64,000 nt of DNA from Catenulispora sp. GP43 (GTDB lineage: Bacteria; Actinomycetota; Actinomycetes; Streptomycetales; Catenulisporaceae): positions 17,331 to 81,330 of the forward strand of contig NZ_JBGCCT010000045.1 in assembly GCF_041260665.1 (NCBI RefSeq). Reading direction: 5' to 3'. Position 1 is the stretch's first letter. Each line of letters begins with the position of its first letter. The notes beneath the pieces are model-generated. The model was not told the origin of the DNA and did not search any database. It worked only from the letters and a program-made list of their open reading frames with translations. A program made the translations under genes and the position numbers. Shown here piece by piece: positions 35,401 to 44,321 of this stretch.

Positions 35401-36786
35401 CGCACGATGGCCGGCGCGATCGCGCTCACCCAGTCCACGGCCGACGTCCACATCTACGGCATCGACTGCGGCTCCGGCGCCCTGCTCCCGCTGACCGCGC
35501 TGCCGCACTGCGGCGCGGTGGTGCAGCGGCAGCAGGCCGAGCGGGCCACCCGGCTGATCAACCGGCTGATGCAGGAGATCACCGACCGCCAGGAGGAGCT
35601 GGCCTCGCAGGGCTACGCGGGCATCGTCGAGCAGCGCATGTCGGTGCCGGCGGACCAGAGGCTGCCGCACATCATCGTGTTCCTGGACCGCTGGGACGGC
35701 TTCCTGGGCTCGCTCGGCGAGCTCGACGGCGGCGTGCTGACCGACCAGATCATGAAGATCATGCGCGAGGGCCAGGGCGCCGGCGTGCACCTCATCATGA
35801 CCGGCGATCGTCTGGTCCTGTCCGGCCGCATCTCCTCCCTCACAGAGGACAAGATGTCGTTCCGGCTCCCGGACAAGTCTGACTTCGGACTCATCGGCCT
35901 ACGCTCACGCAACGTCCCCGATGAGGTAGTGTCCGGTCGCGCGTTCCGGGCGGAGTCCGGCCTTGAGACGCAGGTCGCCTTGCTCGCACAGGATCCGTCA
36001 GGCCAGGCGCAGGCCGCTGAGCTGGCCACGATCGCCGAGCAAGCCAACACCCGCGACGCGGCGATCCCGCACTCGCGCCGCCCGTTCCGGGTGGACGTGC
36101 TGCCAGCACGCATCAGCCTGGCGGAGGCCTGGGCGCTGCGGAATGAGCGCATGGCGACGCGCCCGGGCTTTGCTCTAGTCGGCGTCGGCGGTGACGAACT
36201 GGTGGGCGTGGGCCCCGACCTGTTCGACGGCGTCCCGGCCTTCACCATCGCCGGCCCGCCCAAGTCCGGCCGCAGCACCGCATTGGTCTCTATGACGCGT
36301 TCTCTCATCACCCAACGTGCGTCAGCGGTGCTCGTCGCGCCCCGGAAGTCGCCACTGCGGGATATGCGTGGTCAGCCAGGGGTCCTGGCGGTGCTCGAGG
36401 AACCGGATCTGGGCGTCGAGGAACTGGAAAAGGTGGTGGCAGCGGCGCCTGGCCCCCTCGTAGTGCTCGTCGACGACGGTGATGTGCTGAAAGACGCCCC
36501 CGCTGGACGTGTGTTCAGCGACATCATCGCCAACGTCGCGGATGTCACTCGCGCGTTGGTGGTCGCCGGGGAGGCCGAGGAACTTGGTGTCGGATTCAGC
36601 GGTTGGCACACCGAACTGCGCAAGGCTCGGCGTGGCTTACTGCTATCGCCGCAAGGGACCACCGACGGAAACCTGATCGGAATCCGAGTGCCACGAGGTG
36701 CCGTCGGCGGACAGGTTCAGCCTGGCCGGGCACTGTTGCACCTGGGCGACGGGGCTTTGTCTACGGTTCAGGTTCCCACGCCCTGA
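32410..36786 (+). CDS. eccC: EccC/EssC-type FtsK-SpoIIIE ATPase of a type VII secretion system
   Basis: 1458 residues from ATG 32410. N-terminal ubiquitin/FHA-like part (residues 1-200), two membrane helices around 235-280 (PIVMLFLPIMGAVLMAVMM, YLMMAAMSPLMMLGNFW), then three FtsK-like ATPase modules. Module 1 has an intact Walker A (AGTTGAGKSELLQ, near residue 647) and Walker B (RLLIVIDEFASMV). Modules 2 (GAPRSGRSQLL, near 987) and 3 (GPPKSGRSTAL, near 1280) lack the canonical GK[ST] lysine, as in EssC/EccC where later modules are regulatory or substrate-binding. It drives export of WXG/LXG proteins. No EccB, EccD, EccE or mycosin gene is in the window. Codon use in roughly 34.3-35.8 kb is more uniformly G/C-ending than on either side. 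Confidence 0.85.
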   Translation: MRMTLTVVDPLQAAKADIVLSADGQTPVAQIAELLGRLVGNSEPTAPSLFVDGEPVGLHHTLASSSLVEGAVVSLRDPSGCLPSEPSGVFEVRIVGGPAAGPVHRLVPGSVDAGRASGMQIRLRDPAVPDCALRISLDMNGVVRIAPFEGAVATLDQVPLETQVEWPVESQVAVGSTLMELAVYMRPDAALTLAEDGSTFEFNRPPRLLPPARQTRFKLPAPVRDDHKRPFPIVMLFLPIMGAVLMAVMMKRPQYLMMAAMSPLMMLGNFWQEKKTGKKTFTQQVADYEAKKARIEQDARDALAAERRARRRACPDPAMILDIATGPRMRLWERRRENDDHLLLRVGTLDQPSEVVLDDPEQDEHRRQVAWTVPDAPVTIPLRERGVIGIAGAADTPRAIARWLLAQTATLTGPTDVQFYLLTDRDSQPAWDWLRWLPHVRAGADAQASALIGVDATTVAQRIAELNLIVASRSKAAAADQGRHVRFEEPDIVVVLDGSRRLRALPGMIQILSQGPTVGVYAICLDAEQRFLPGECQAVAVVDSNGLRIQQVGQEVLRGVRPDAVSPVWCHSLARGLSALRIVAEFTDETGIPTSSRLLDVLGLEPPTSQAIAARWTMGGETTMVMLGESFDGPFGIDIRRDGPHGLIAGTTGAGKSELLQTIVASLAVANKPTAMTFVLVDYKGGSAFKDCVQLPHTVGMVTDLDNHLVERALESLGAELKRREHILAEAGAKDIEDYGDIRKKNTHLSPMPRLLIVIDEFASMVRELPDFVTGLVNIAQRGRSLGIHLLLATQRPSGVVSPEIRANTNLRIALRVTDGNESTDVIDDPSAGFISKSTPGRAYVRLGANSLVPFQAGRVGGRRPGATVTKVSAPWGTHLSWPELAIQPPREPDPPKAEDDAEITDLKVLVDAIREANAAMQISPQHSPWLPALQDTVLLSDVPPVRRHGGHDLAPVPWGIDDLPALQARRAAVLDFASLGHMLIAGAPRSGRSQLLRTMAGAIALTQSTADVHIYGIDCGSGALLPLTALPHCGAVVQRQQAERATRLINRLMQEITDRQEELASQGYAGIVEQRMSVPADQRLPHIIVFLDRWDGFLGSLGELDGGVLTDQIMKIMREGQGAGVHLIMTGDRLVLSGRISSLTEDKMSFRLPDKSDFGLIGLRSRNVPDEVVSGRAFRAESGLETQVALLAQDPSGQAQAAELATIAEQANTRDAAIPHSRRPFRVDVLPARISLAEAWALRNERMATRPGFALVGVGGDELVGVGPDLFDGVPAFTIAGPPKSGRSTALVSMTRSLITQRASAVLVAPRKSPLRDMRGQPGVLAVLEEPDLGVEELEKVVAAAPGPLVVLVDDGDVLKDAPAGRVFSDIIANVADVTRALVVAGEAEELGVGFSGWHTELRKARRGLLLSPQGTTDGNLIGIRVPRGAVGGQVQPGRALLHLGDGALSTVQVPTP

Positions 36787-36932
36787 CGACGAGACCTCTT
36801 CGATTCGCTGGAGTCCTACTCGGCATCATCGCAAGCCGTTGTTGCTCTGGCCCGCTCGGTTCGTAAGGTGGGATGTCGGTTCTCTCACCCTGCTTGCCGG
36901 CCCCGACCAGAGCGAATCATTTGATGTTGACC

Positions 36933-37805
36933 ATGAATCAGAGCACCGCGAAACTTGAAACCGTGAGATCACCAGGTCTTGGCGACCGTGTCATTTTCAT
37001 GACCGGCCCATTCGAGGGCCGCGATGGCGTCGTCGCGGCCCTCGAGCCCACGTCCGAGCTTGCCATGATCAAGGTGAACGTCTTCGGGCACGACAGGGAG
37101 GTACCTGTCCGCCTAGGGGCCATCCGATTGGCGGACCCTACCGACTCGACAGTCGGTAGCGAAGTCGACCACGCAGGCACCCCAACAGCTCCGGCCAGCT
37201 GGCAGTTAACCCTGGAAATAGGCAGGCCACACCTTTTTGCACTGTCTATTCGTGATTCGTATCGACTGGCCGTCGAGCCGGATCCCACGATTCCCCCTGA
37301 GCTCAACGAAGTTGTGCCTGATTTGAGCGGCAGGATGAACACTTCGGATCGCGCGGCAGCCTCCACCGAGTGGGCGCGGTGGTGGTTGACGGTAGCGGGA
37401 CTAGAGGGTGGCAACCTGGAATCGCGGCGGCTCATCAACAAGATCTCCAGCGGTACTCCTGTAGCCGACCCGCCCAAGCCAGAGCCAACGGATGTTAACT
37501 CGGTGCTCCAGCAAGCGATTGCCGAATGCCAGGACGATGCCCAGGACTTCGTGCGGAGGACACGCCGCCGCCTCATCGAGAGCGGCCCGCACGCGCACTT
37601 TGTTCATCAGGATATTGATGAGGTCCTCGACGGATTGAGCAGGCGCACCGGGCGCTCGAAGAATTCGTTTCAAGCGGAGGTCACCCTGATAGACGTTCGT
37701 GGTTCCTGGTGGACAGCTACGAGCTCTGGTGATGTCCAAGCTTCGCTTGCGGCCCTTCGCAGCCGACAGACGGTACTCAAACTGCTGAGCACCGCCTTCC
37801 GCTAG
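36933..37805 (+). CDS. hypothetical protein with N-terminal KOW-like segment
   Basis: 290 residues from ATG 36933; ATG 36924 is a close alternative. Residues 12-60 (GDRVIFMTGPFEGRDGVVAA) look like a KOW/NusG-type SH3 barrel. The middle is acidic and soluble. The C-terminus (FVRRTRRRLIESGPHAHFVH and GRSKNSFQAEVTLID) is unassigned. It follows the EccC gene by 146 bases on the same strand and may be functionally linked, but that is inference. Confidence 0.6.
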   Translation: MNQSTAKLETVRSPGLGDRVIFMTGPFEGRDGVVAALEPTSELAMIKVNVFGHDREVPVRLGAIRLADPTDSTVGSEVDHAGTPTAPASWQLTLEIGRPHLFALSIRDSYRLAVEPDPTIPPELNEVVPDLSGRMNTSDRAAASTEWARWWLTVAGLEGGNLESRRLINKISSGTPVADPPKPEPTDVNSVLQQAIAECQDDAQDFVRRTRRRLIESGPHAHFVHQDIDEVLDGLSRRTGRSKNSFQAEVTLIDVRGSWWTATSSGDVQASLAALRSRQTVLKLLSTAFR

Positions 37806-37957
37806 GCCCGAAGTTCGTCAAGCACCTTGACTCTTCAAACGCGTCCGAAGTTGTCGCGCGCCAACAACCCGACGAGGCGGCCGCCGGGTACCTTGAACTC
37901 GCCGATAGCGCGCTATGAGGCGCAGCAAGACAGACGTTCTGATACCGGGGGATTCAG

Positions 37958-38623
37958 GTGGCTACGTCTCGTTCGCAGAACTCTGCTGATCCTGCGGGCA
38001 CGCCGACTTCGATATTTGCGAGTCCTCCCGGTGCCGCCGACCCGTCCGAAACGTCGACGGTGCCGTGGCAAGAGTTGGTTAAGGGCGTCCTTGCGCGGCG
38101 CTGGACGATCCTGATCCCTCTCGCTGCCGTGCTCCCGATTCCGCTACTGCTGCGGCATCGTCAGCTTGTGGCATGGCCGGCACTGGTCTTCCTCACAGCC
38201 GTGTGCGTGCTGCTGGCTGCAGTGGACCTGCGATACCGGCGCCTGCCCGCCGGTGTCGTCTTATGGTCCTATCCGATATTGGCCGGACTGCTGCTGATCG
38301 CTGCGCTGGCGCACCACGAGGTTTCGGCGTGGGGTCGGGCCGTGGCGGCTGCAGTCGCCGTCGGTGTGGTCATGCACCTGGTCCCGGACCGTGTCATCGG
38401 CCACGGCGACGCCAAGCTGCTCGGCCTCCTGATCATGATGCCCGCTTGGTTCGGATGGTCGATCGTGCCGCCGGCGCTGCTGGTGTTCTTCGTGCCTGTA
38501 GCTGCGGAGTCCGCGGCGTTGCTGGTGACTGGCCGAGCCAAGCGCGGTGACCAGATCGCCTTTGGGCCACCATTGATCGTGGGTGCCTACCTCTACCTTC
38601 TGATTACGGGCAAGAGCTGGTGA
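37958..38623 (+). CDS. A24 prepilin peptidase (TadV/CpaA-like), first copy
   Basis: 221 residues from GTG 37958. The N-terminal 40 residues are soluble; membrane helices follow (WTILIPLAAVLPIPLLL, LVFLTAVCVLLAAVDLR). The two catalytic aspartates of aspartic prepilin peptidases are in AAVDLRYRRLP and IGHGDAKLLG (the GxGDxK box). There is no N-terminal methyltransferase domain, as in Tad systems. It would cleave the Flp and TadE-type leader peptides. A second such gene closes the locus at 49846. Confidence 0.85.
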   Translation: MATSRSQNSADPAGTPTSIFASPPGAADPSETSTVPWQELVKGVLARRWTILIPLAAVLPIPLLLRHRQLVAWPALVFLTAVCVLLAAVDLRYRRLPAGVVLWSYPILAGLLLIAALAHHEVSAWGRAVAAAVAVGVVMHLVPDRVIGHGDAKLLGLLIMMPAWFGWSIVPPALLVFFVPVAAESAALLVTGRAKRGDQIAFGPPLIVGAYLYLLITGKSW

Positions 38624-38779
38624 GGTCTGGGATGAGCCCGGCTACGGCCGTCGGTTTCGCATGGGTGCGGTCTGAAATGCTTAGGCGCGTAGAGGTGCCG
38701 ATCGATTACTGTCGGGTAGGGTGTTCGCGCACGTCAGGTTACTGAGTTGGCTTGAGTTCGTTCGATTTGGGGGAAGAAC

Positions 38780-39385
38780 GTGACAAACCACCGTCATGCC
38801 ATCGCGGTCCTTGGTGTTGTCTTGAGCTGCGCAGTCGTGGCCGGATGCGGTGGCTCGAGCTCGAAGTCGAACCCGGGCCTGAATCAGACCCTGCCGGCGA
38901 CGACGGGGGCGACGACCGGATCCTCGCCGACGGTGACGGCTGACGTGGCAGGGCAGGCGAAGGCTGACGCGTTGAATGCGTACAAGGGCATGGTCGCGGC
39001 GACCACCCGAGAGTTTGCCGTTGACTCGGCAGATCCTGACTTGACGACTTACGTGTATGGCACGGCGTTCGGGTTCTTCAATACGCTGCTCCAGTTCCGG
39101 ATCACCAACAACATCGTTTATCAGGGAACACCGCAGTCAAACCCGGTGGTCACCGATGTCAAGCCGGACGCGACACCGCCGACGGCAACGATCACTGATT
39201 GTTACGGCGGTCCGAACTACAAGCCAGTGTTCGCCAGCGACAAGGCCGGTCACAAGAAGGGTGACTCAGCACTTGCGCCTGGTACTGCTATTGCCGCGCA
39301 TCCAGTCACGGCTGTTCTGGAAGAGAAGGATGGCCACTGGCTGGTCATCAACTACACCCAGAGCGCTCCGGGCCAGACATGCTAG
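38780..39385 (+). CDS. putative lipoprotein of the Tad locus
   Basis: 201 residues from GTG 38780 behind GGGGGAAG. Lipobox VVAGC after a short hydrophobic leader; a Ser/Thr-rich linker (residues 24-50) leads to an NTF2-like outside domain (ALNAYKGMVAATTREFAVDS ... VTAVLEEKDGHWLVINY). Cys at ITDCYGG and at the C-terminus (GQTC) could pair. It overlaps the next gene. Probably a surface-anchored accessory protein. Confidence 0.75.
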   Translation: MTNHRHAIAVLGVVLSCAVVAGCGGSSSKSNPGLNQTLPATTGATTGSSPTVTADVAGQAKADALNAYKGMVAATTREFAVDSADPDLTTYVYGTAFGFFNTLLQFRITNNIVYQGTPQSNPVVTDVKPDATPPTATITDCYGGPNYKPVFASDKAGHKKGDSALAPGTAIAAHPVTAVLEEKDGHWLVINYTQSAPGQTC

Positions 39386-40410
39386 GTCAGCGATCACGAG
39401 CGGCAGCTTCTGCCGTCATGGCAGTCGCTGTGACTGCAGGACTGGTCTTGGCCGCCTCCCTGTACCTACCCCATACGGCTGCTGCGGCGCCGACCCCGTC
39501 GCCGCCTCCAAGCGTGAGTGGTGAATGCAATCCGCCGAATATCTGGGATCCCGGCACAGCTACATGCATCATCTCGATCACGGGACCAGGCTCTCCATCA
39601 TCCGCCCCATCTTCGGCTCCCACGGGTGGCCAGGGCGGCGGTGGCACGCCGAAGTGTTACTACAACTCTTCGATCAACGGGTCTGTCGAGGTGCCGTGCT
39701 ATGACAAGGGGTTCGGCGGATGGTACGACAGCACGGCCGGCTGCTATTTCAAGCTCATGAATCCTCAACCGCCGCCGAGCGACCCAATCTGGACGGGGCA
39801 TCCGCCAGGCGGCGCTGTGTACGACTCGAAGTGTTATACGTACACGAAGACCTCGCCGATGCCTGTCGCCTTGCCATTGGGGCCGCAGTGGTTGGCCACG
39901 CCGCCGCCAAACGGCCCAGGGCCGACACCCCTCGATCTGGCTAAGAAAGCCGAGGCCGAGTTGACGCTCAACGCGCCGACGATCGGCACTGCCCCGATGA
40001 CAGGTGCATCCGGGCTGGTCGGAATGCCTGTGTGGCTTTGGACGGAGCAGACGCCGCTGACGTGGGGGCCGCAGTCCAAGACCGTGGCTGTCCCGGGGCT
40101 GAGTGTGACTGCGACCGCCACTGCGAAGTCGATCGCCTGGGACATGGGTGACGGACATCAGTTCTCCTGCCCGAACCCCGGCACGCCATACGCGCCGTCC
40201 TACGGCGGGGCCGCTTCGCCGAACTGTGGCTACACCTACAACCAGCCATCCGGTGGCAATCCCAACGGCGAATACAAGATCACCGCGACGACGACCTGGC
40301 AGGTGTCGTGGGTGGCCTCGACAGGTCAGACCGGCACGCTGCCGCCAGTGACCACGCCGCCGTCGACCACCACCGTGAAAATCGGCGAGTTGCAGGTCGT
40401 CAACCACTAG
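39379..40410 (+). CDS. secreted Cys/Pro-rich protein of the Tad locus
   Basis: 343 residues from ATG 39379, overlapping the lipoprotein gene by 7 bp. Signal peptide (VMAVAVTAGLVLAASLYLPH, ending TAAAA). A Pro/Ser/Gly-rich region contains many cysteines (GECNPPNI, TCIIS, KCYYN, VPCYDKG, GCYFK, SKCYTY). The C-terminal half has Ig-like strand patterns (VAVPGLSVTATATAKSIAWD). Proteins of this layout sit in the Tad loci of Streptomyces. Role unknown, probably surface or pilus-associated. Confidence 0.7.
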   Translation: MLGQRSRAAASAVMAVAVTAGLVLAASLYLPHTAAAAPTPSPPPSVSGECNPPNIWDPGTATCIISITGPGSPSSAPSSAPTGGQGGGGTPKCYYNSSINGSVEVPCYDKGFGGWYDSTAGCYFKLMNPQPPPSDPIWTGHPPGGAVYDSKCYTYTKTSPMPVALPLGPQWLATPPPNGPGPTPLDLAKKAEAELTLNAPTIGTAPMTGASGLVGMPVWLWTEQTPLTWGPQSKTVAVPGLSVTATATAKSIAWDMGDGHQFSCPNPGTPYAPSYGGAASPNCGYTYNQPSGGNPNGEYKITATTTWQVSWVASTGQTGTLPPVTTPPSTTTVKIGELQVVNH

Positions 40411-40445
40411 CCGCCACGAACCACCAAGGAAAGGGTGCAGCCGCC

Positions 40446-41105
40446 GTGGCCGACACCACGTTCTATTCGAATCCTGCCGCCGGGCCCGTCATCCCGGGTG
40501 CGGCGCCGCGGGCGGTGCCGCCGCGGCGTCGACGCCCGGGGGTCATCGCGCTGTCGGTGGCTCTGATCTTGGCCGGCGCGCTGGGTGGGGTGCAGCTCTA
40601 CAACAGCGTCGGGCACACCTACGAGGTGCTCGCCGTGGCCAAGGAGGTGCCCGTCGGCGGGACGATCTCCGCCGGCGATCTGACCACTGTGCGGATCTCG
40701 TTGGACCCTGGGATCAAGCCGGTTTCGGATCCGAGCCTGGTTGTCGGGAAGCGGGCCGCGGTCGGGCTGAAGCCGGGCACGTTGATCACCCGGGCCGAGG
40801 TCACCGATGCCCAGCTGATCGGTGCCGACCAGGTCCAGGTCGGGATCGCGACCACCGTCAACCAGCGCCCTGCCACACCGTTGAACCCGGGGCAGAAAGT
40901 GACGCTGATCGGCATCCCGGATTCCTCAGGCGGAGGCCCGACTCTTGCGTCGCCGGTTTCGGGCACCGTGGTGCTGGTCGGTCCGGCCGACTCTCAGCAG
41001 ACCGTGGTGGTCGACGTCGCGATTCCGGCGAATCTCGCTTCGCAGGTCGAGCCGGTCGCCGGCCAGGGCAAGGTGGGTATCGTGCTGGACGGGGCGGGCA
41101 GCTAG
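40446..41105 (+). CDS. CpaB/RcpC-like SAF-domain protein
   Basis: 219 residues from GTG 40446, with AAGGAAAGGG about 10 bases upstream. A basic Pro-rich start, one membrane helix (VIALSVALILAGALGGVQLY) and then an SAF domain (VLAVAKEVPVGGTISAGDL, VGLKPGTLITRAEVTD), as in CpaB of Tad pili. CpaB is thought to act at the cell envelope in pilus assembly. Its stop overlaps the TadZ start by one base (TAGTG). Confidence 0.8.
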   Translation: MADTTFYSNPAAGPVIPGAAPRAVPPRRRRPGVIALSVALILAGALGGVQLYNSVGHTYEVLAVAKEVPVGGTISAGDLTTVRISLDPGIKPVSDPSLVVGKRAAVGLKPGTLITRAEVTDAQLIGADQVQVGIATTVNQRPATPLNPGQKVTLIGIPDSSGGGPTLASPVSGTVVLVGPADSQQTVVVDVAIPANLASQVEPVAGQGKVGIVLDGAGS

Positions 41106-41926
41106 TGGCTGTCATAGCTTTGGCCGGCTCCACCGGCGCGCCGGGGGTGACGACCACTGCGCTCGGGCTGCTGTTGACCTGGCCGCTGGCGTCGGTCGAC
41201 CGCAGGGTCATCCTTTTGGAAGCCAGCCCCGACGGCGGTCGGGTCGCTGCCGGCTTCCTGGAAGGCCAGCTTGGCGGGCGCTGGTCCCTGCACAACCTGG
41301 CGGCCTCGATCTGGCAGGACACCATCAGGGAGACCTTCGCCCAGCAGCTGATCGATATCGGCCAGAAGGAGCGAGGGCAACGCCTCGTGCTGCCCGGTCT
41401 GCGCGGTCCGGCGCAGGCCCTGGCCATGGAGCCGGTGTGGGATCCGCTGGCGACCTTGTGCAGTTCGCTGGACATATCCGGTACCGACGTGATTATCGAC
41501 CTGGGACGCCGAGGCGCGTTCGGCACATCGGCCGCGCTGGCGCTCAGCGCCGATGTCGTGGCGTTCGTGGTGCGGCGACGGCTTGCGTCACTGGACGACG
41601 CGGCCGCCCGCATCGAGGTACTGCGGCCGATGCTGGTCGAGGCGGGCAACGCCGACGCCCTGCGCCTGCTTGTCGTCGGCGACGGCCCCTATGACAAGAA
41701 CGACATCGCACGGCAGATGGGCGTGCCGCTTCTGGCCGATGAGTTGCCGTATTCGCCAAAGCACGCAATACCGCTCTCGGATGGCCCCGCAAAAAGCATG
41801 GAGCTGAACAGCCCTCTGATGCGCTCCTATCGCTCGGCTGCTCATCGTGCCGTAGAGGTCATCGCTGAACGCCGGGCCCGGCTCCTGTACCCGGGCCCGA
41901 GCACAGGTTCCGGGGGTTACCGTTGA
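41105..41926 (+). CDS. tadZ: TadZ/CpaE-like ParA-superfamily protein
   Basis: 273 residues from GTG 41105. N-terminal deviant Walker A AGSTGAPGVTTTALGLLL, in which the P-loop lysine positions are replaced by Ala/Val, so ATP hydrolysis may be weak or absent. DVIIDLGRRGAFGTS is the second conserved strand with Asp. TadZ localises the pilus machinery to its cellular site in other bacteria. It is coupled both ways (TAGTG, TTGA). Confidence 0.75.
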   Translation: MAVIALAGSTGAPGVTTTALGLLLTWPLASVDRRVILLEASPDGGRVAAGFLEGQLGGRWSLHNLAASIWQDTIRETFAQQLIDIGQKERGQRLVLPGLRGPAQALAMEPVWDPLATLCSSLDISGTDVIIDLGRRGAFGTSAALALSADVVAFVVRRRLASLDDAAARIEVLRPMLVEAGNADALRLLVVGDGPYDKNDIARQMGVPLLADELPYSPKHAIPLSDGPAKSMELNSPLMRSYRSAAHRAVEVIAERRARLLYPGPSTGSGGYR

Positions 41927-43404
41927 GCTCGAACAACGTGATCCGGTTCTCAGGGCCGAGCGCACCTCAGCCGGTCTGGCCACCAACAATGTCGCAGCCG
42001 GTCGCTGTCCCTGAACCCCCTCCGCCGGTGCCATCGCCGCCGCCACGGCCGCCCGTCGACCACGCGGTCGTCGCGAAGCTGAAGGCACAGATCGCTGCGC
42101 AACTGCAGGAGATCATCAAGGCCAACCCGAGGATCAGCGAGGCTGATCAGAGGCAGTACGGCCGAAAGTTGATCAACGATGCGGTCGGGCGGTGGTCGAC
42201 CGAGGGCGCGGCCCGTGGGGTAGCGCAGAACGAAGCCGTCTACTCGGCTTACGTCGAGGCCCTGTACGACGCGCAGTTCCGCCACGGCCGTCTCCAGCCG
42301 TACTTGAACGACCCGAACGTCGAGAACATCCTGATCAACGGGCACAGAGATGTCTGGGTGGACTACGCCGACCGCCCGCGCCAGCAGGTCCCTCCGATCG
42401 CTGACAGTGACGAGGAACTCATGAGGTTCTTCCAGAACCTCGGTCAGCGGTACGGCGGGAACAACGCCGAGCGCGAGCTGTCCAACGCCCACCCGATGCT
42501 GGCGCTGCGTCTGGGTGATGGCTCCCGTATGCAGGCAGTGGTGCCGCCGATCACCCCCGCGCCGTACGCCACGATCCGCCGCCACCTGGTCAAGGACCTC
42601 GGGCTGAACGACCTGATCAGGCTCGGCACGCTCGACCCGATCCTTGCGGCGTTCTTGGGTTCGCTGGTGAAGGCCCGCAAGAACATCCTGATCTGTGGTG
42701 ACCAGGGTGCCGGCAAGACGTCGCTGCTCCGTGCGATGGCGCGGGAGATCAACGACGGTGAACGGGTCGCCACGATCGAGACTGAGTACGAGCTCTACCT
42801 GCACGAGTTCCTTCCCCAGGTAGTGCCGATGGAGACGCGGCAGGCGAACGCGGAGCGGGTCGGAGAGAAGTCTGACGGGTCCATATCCGTTGGAGACCTG
42901 ATTCCGGCAGCGCTTCGAATGACGCTGTCACGGATGATCGTCGGTGAGGTCCGCAGCGACGAGATCGTCTACATGCTGCGCGTCATGACCTCAGGGTCCG
43001 GCGGCTCGATGAGCACTATGCACGTGCGCAGACCAGAAATGATCTGGGACCGTATCGCCGAGCTGTGTGCTGAGTCCGGCGTCCCGTCCGAGTTGGCATA
43101 TCGGCTGGCCACCAACGCCATCGACTTCGTCGTCTTCGTGACGCTGGTGGACGAGACTCTGATCGGTGGCCGCCGGCACCGGTTCGTCTCGCACGTTATA
43201 GAGGTCGCCGGTCGTGGCGAGGGTTCATCGCCCGCGACCAACACCATCTTCGGCCCGCGCAGCGGCGACCCTCGTGGTGTTCCGCTCATGCGGCCGGCGT
43301 GCGCGGACGACCTGAGGCGCGTGAACTTCAACCTGAGTCACCTGGACGGCGGCCACGGCGCGTGGACGCAGCCGCTGAAGCTGGTAGTGGGGCCGCAGCG
43401 ATGA
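41923..43404 (+). CDS. tadA: TadA/CpaF secretion ATPase
   Basis: 493 residues from TTG 41923 (overlapping the TadZ stop, TTGA). The first 35 residues are Pro-rich. The CpaF N-terminal domain is at about 60-200 (LNDPNVENILINGHRDVWVD). Walker A ICGDQGAGKTSLLRAM near residue 258, then IETEYELYLHEF and MIVGEVRSDEIVYMLRVMTS (Walker B region). It powers Flp pilus assembly as a hexamer at the membrane. Intact. Confidence 0.9.
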   Translation: MSSNNVIRFSGPSAPQPVWPPTMSQPVAVPEPPPPVPSPPPRPPVDHAVVAKLKAQIAAQLQEIIKANPRISEADQRQYGRKLINDAVGRWSTEGAARGVAQNEAVYSAYVEALYDAQFRHGRLQPYLNDPNVENILINGHRDVWVDYADRPRQQVPPIADSDEELMRFFQNLGQRYGGNNAERELSNAHPMLALRLGDGSRMQAVVPPITPAPYATIRRHLVKDLGLNDLIRLGTLDPILAAFLGSLVKARKNILICGDQGAGKTSLLRAMAREINDGERVATIETEYELYLHEFLPQVVPMETRQANAERVGEKSDGSISVGDLIPAALRMTLSRMIVGEVRSDEIVYMLRVMTSGSGGSMSTMHVRRPEMIWDRIAELCAESGVPSELAYRLATNAIDFVVFVTLVDETLIGGRRHRFVSHVIEVAGRGEGSSPATNTIFGPRSGDPRGVPLMRPACADDLRRVNFNLSHLDGGHGAWTQPLKLVVGPQR

Positions 43405-44321
43405 CGGCCGGAGAACTGCTGGCGCTGCTGATCGGCGGCGCGCTGACGGCTGGCATCGTGCTGCTCGTCGCGGGAATCTACGGCACCGACGCGCCGAAGG
43501 CCGACACCAACGTGATCGCCGACATCGTCGCGCGCTGGCCGCGCCTGGGCGAGTCGGCCGAGCAGACCGCACGCCGCCGCCAAATACAACTCCTCGCCTG
43601 CGCTGTGGGGGTGCCGGTCCTCTGGCTGGTCACAGGCTGGTTCGCGTCAGCGGTATTGCTCGTCGCCGCCGTGTTCGGTGTGCCGTGGCTGCTGGCCCCT
43701 ACCCGTAGCCACAAGGCCGGGATCGACCGGCTTGAGGCGCTGGCCGAATGGACCAGGCACCTGTCCACGCAACTGCAGAACGTGGGCATCGAGCAGGCCA
43801 TCAAGGCCAGCGTCCGGACCTGCCCGGTGGCACTGCAGCGAGAGGTCGGGACGCTGGTAGCCCGGCTGAACGCCGGCTGGGAGTCAGACGATGCTGTCCG
43901 GGCCTTCGCTGGTGACATCGGTGACGCCACCGGCGACACGGTCGCCGCGGCATTGCTCCTGTCACTGCGTGACCGAGGGCGCGGGTTGTCTCGGGACCTG
44001 TCCGACCTCGCCGACTCTCTGCTGCAGAACGTGAGCATGCGGCGGGAGATCGAGGCCGAGCGTGCCAAGGCACGCACCACAGTGAAGTGGATGTTGTACT
44101 TCATCGTCGCGGCGGGGGTGGTGGGCCTTCTCGACCACTCGTACATGAAGCCGTACACCACGCTTACCGGGCAGTTGGTGCTGCTGGGGCTGTTGGCGAT
44201 GCTCATCGGCATCTTCGTCTGGCTGCGGACTCTGGTCTCTGACAAGCCCACACCTCGGTTTCTTGTCATCGACTCGCGCAGCCCTGTGAAGCCCGCGCGG
44301 CCGAAGGAGGGCCCGAAGTGA
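43401..44321 (+). CDS. tadB: TadB-like inner membrane platform protein
   Basis: 306 residues from ATG 43401, overlapping the TadA stop (ATGA). Membrane helices at the N-terminus (LLALLIGGALTAGIVLLVAG), the middle (VPVLWLVTGWFASAVLLVAA) and the C-terminus (MLYFIVAAGVVGLLDH and LVLLGLLAMLIGIFVWL). The T2SSF domain lies between (LEALAEWTRHLSTQLQNVGI). It forms the assembly platform with TadC. Confidence 0.8.
   Translation: MTAGELLALLIGGALTAGIVLLVAGIYGTDAPKADTNVIADIVARWPRLGESAEQTARRRQIQLLACAVGVPVLWLVTGWFASAVLLVAAVFGVPWLLAPTRSHKAGIDRLEALAEWTRHLSTQLQNVGIEQAIKASVRTCPVALQREVGTLVARLNAGWESDDAVRAFAGDIGDATGDTVAAALLLSLRDRGRGLSRDLSDLADSLLQNVSMRREIEAERAKARTTVKWMLYFIVAAGVVGLLDHSYMKPYTTLTGQLVLLGLLAMLIGIFVWLRTLVSDKPTPRFLVIDSRSPVKPARPKEGPK

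Noticed and set aside
34078..35790. 570-codon minus-strand frame
   Set aside because: Antisense to eccC in its most GC3-rich part; His/Arg/Gln-rich shadow with no family motif.
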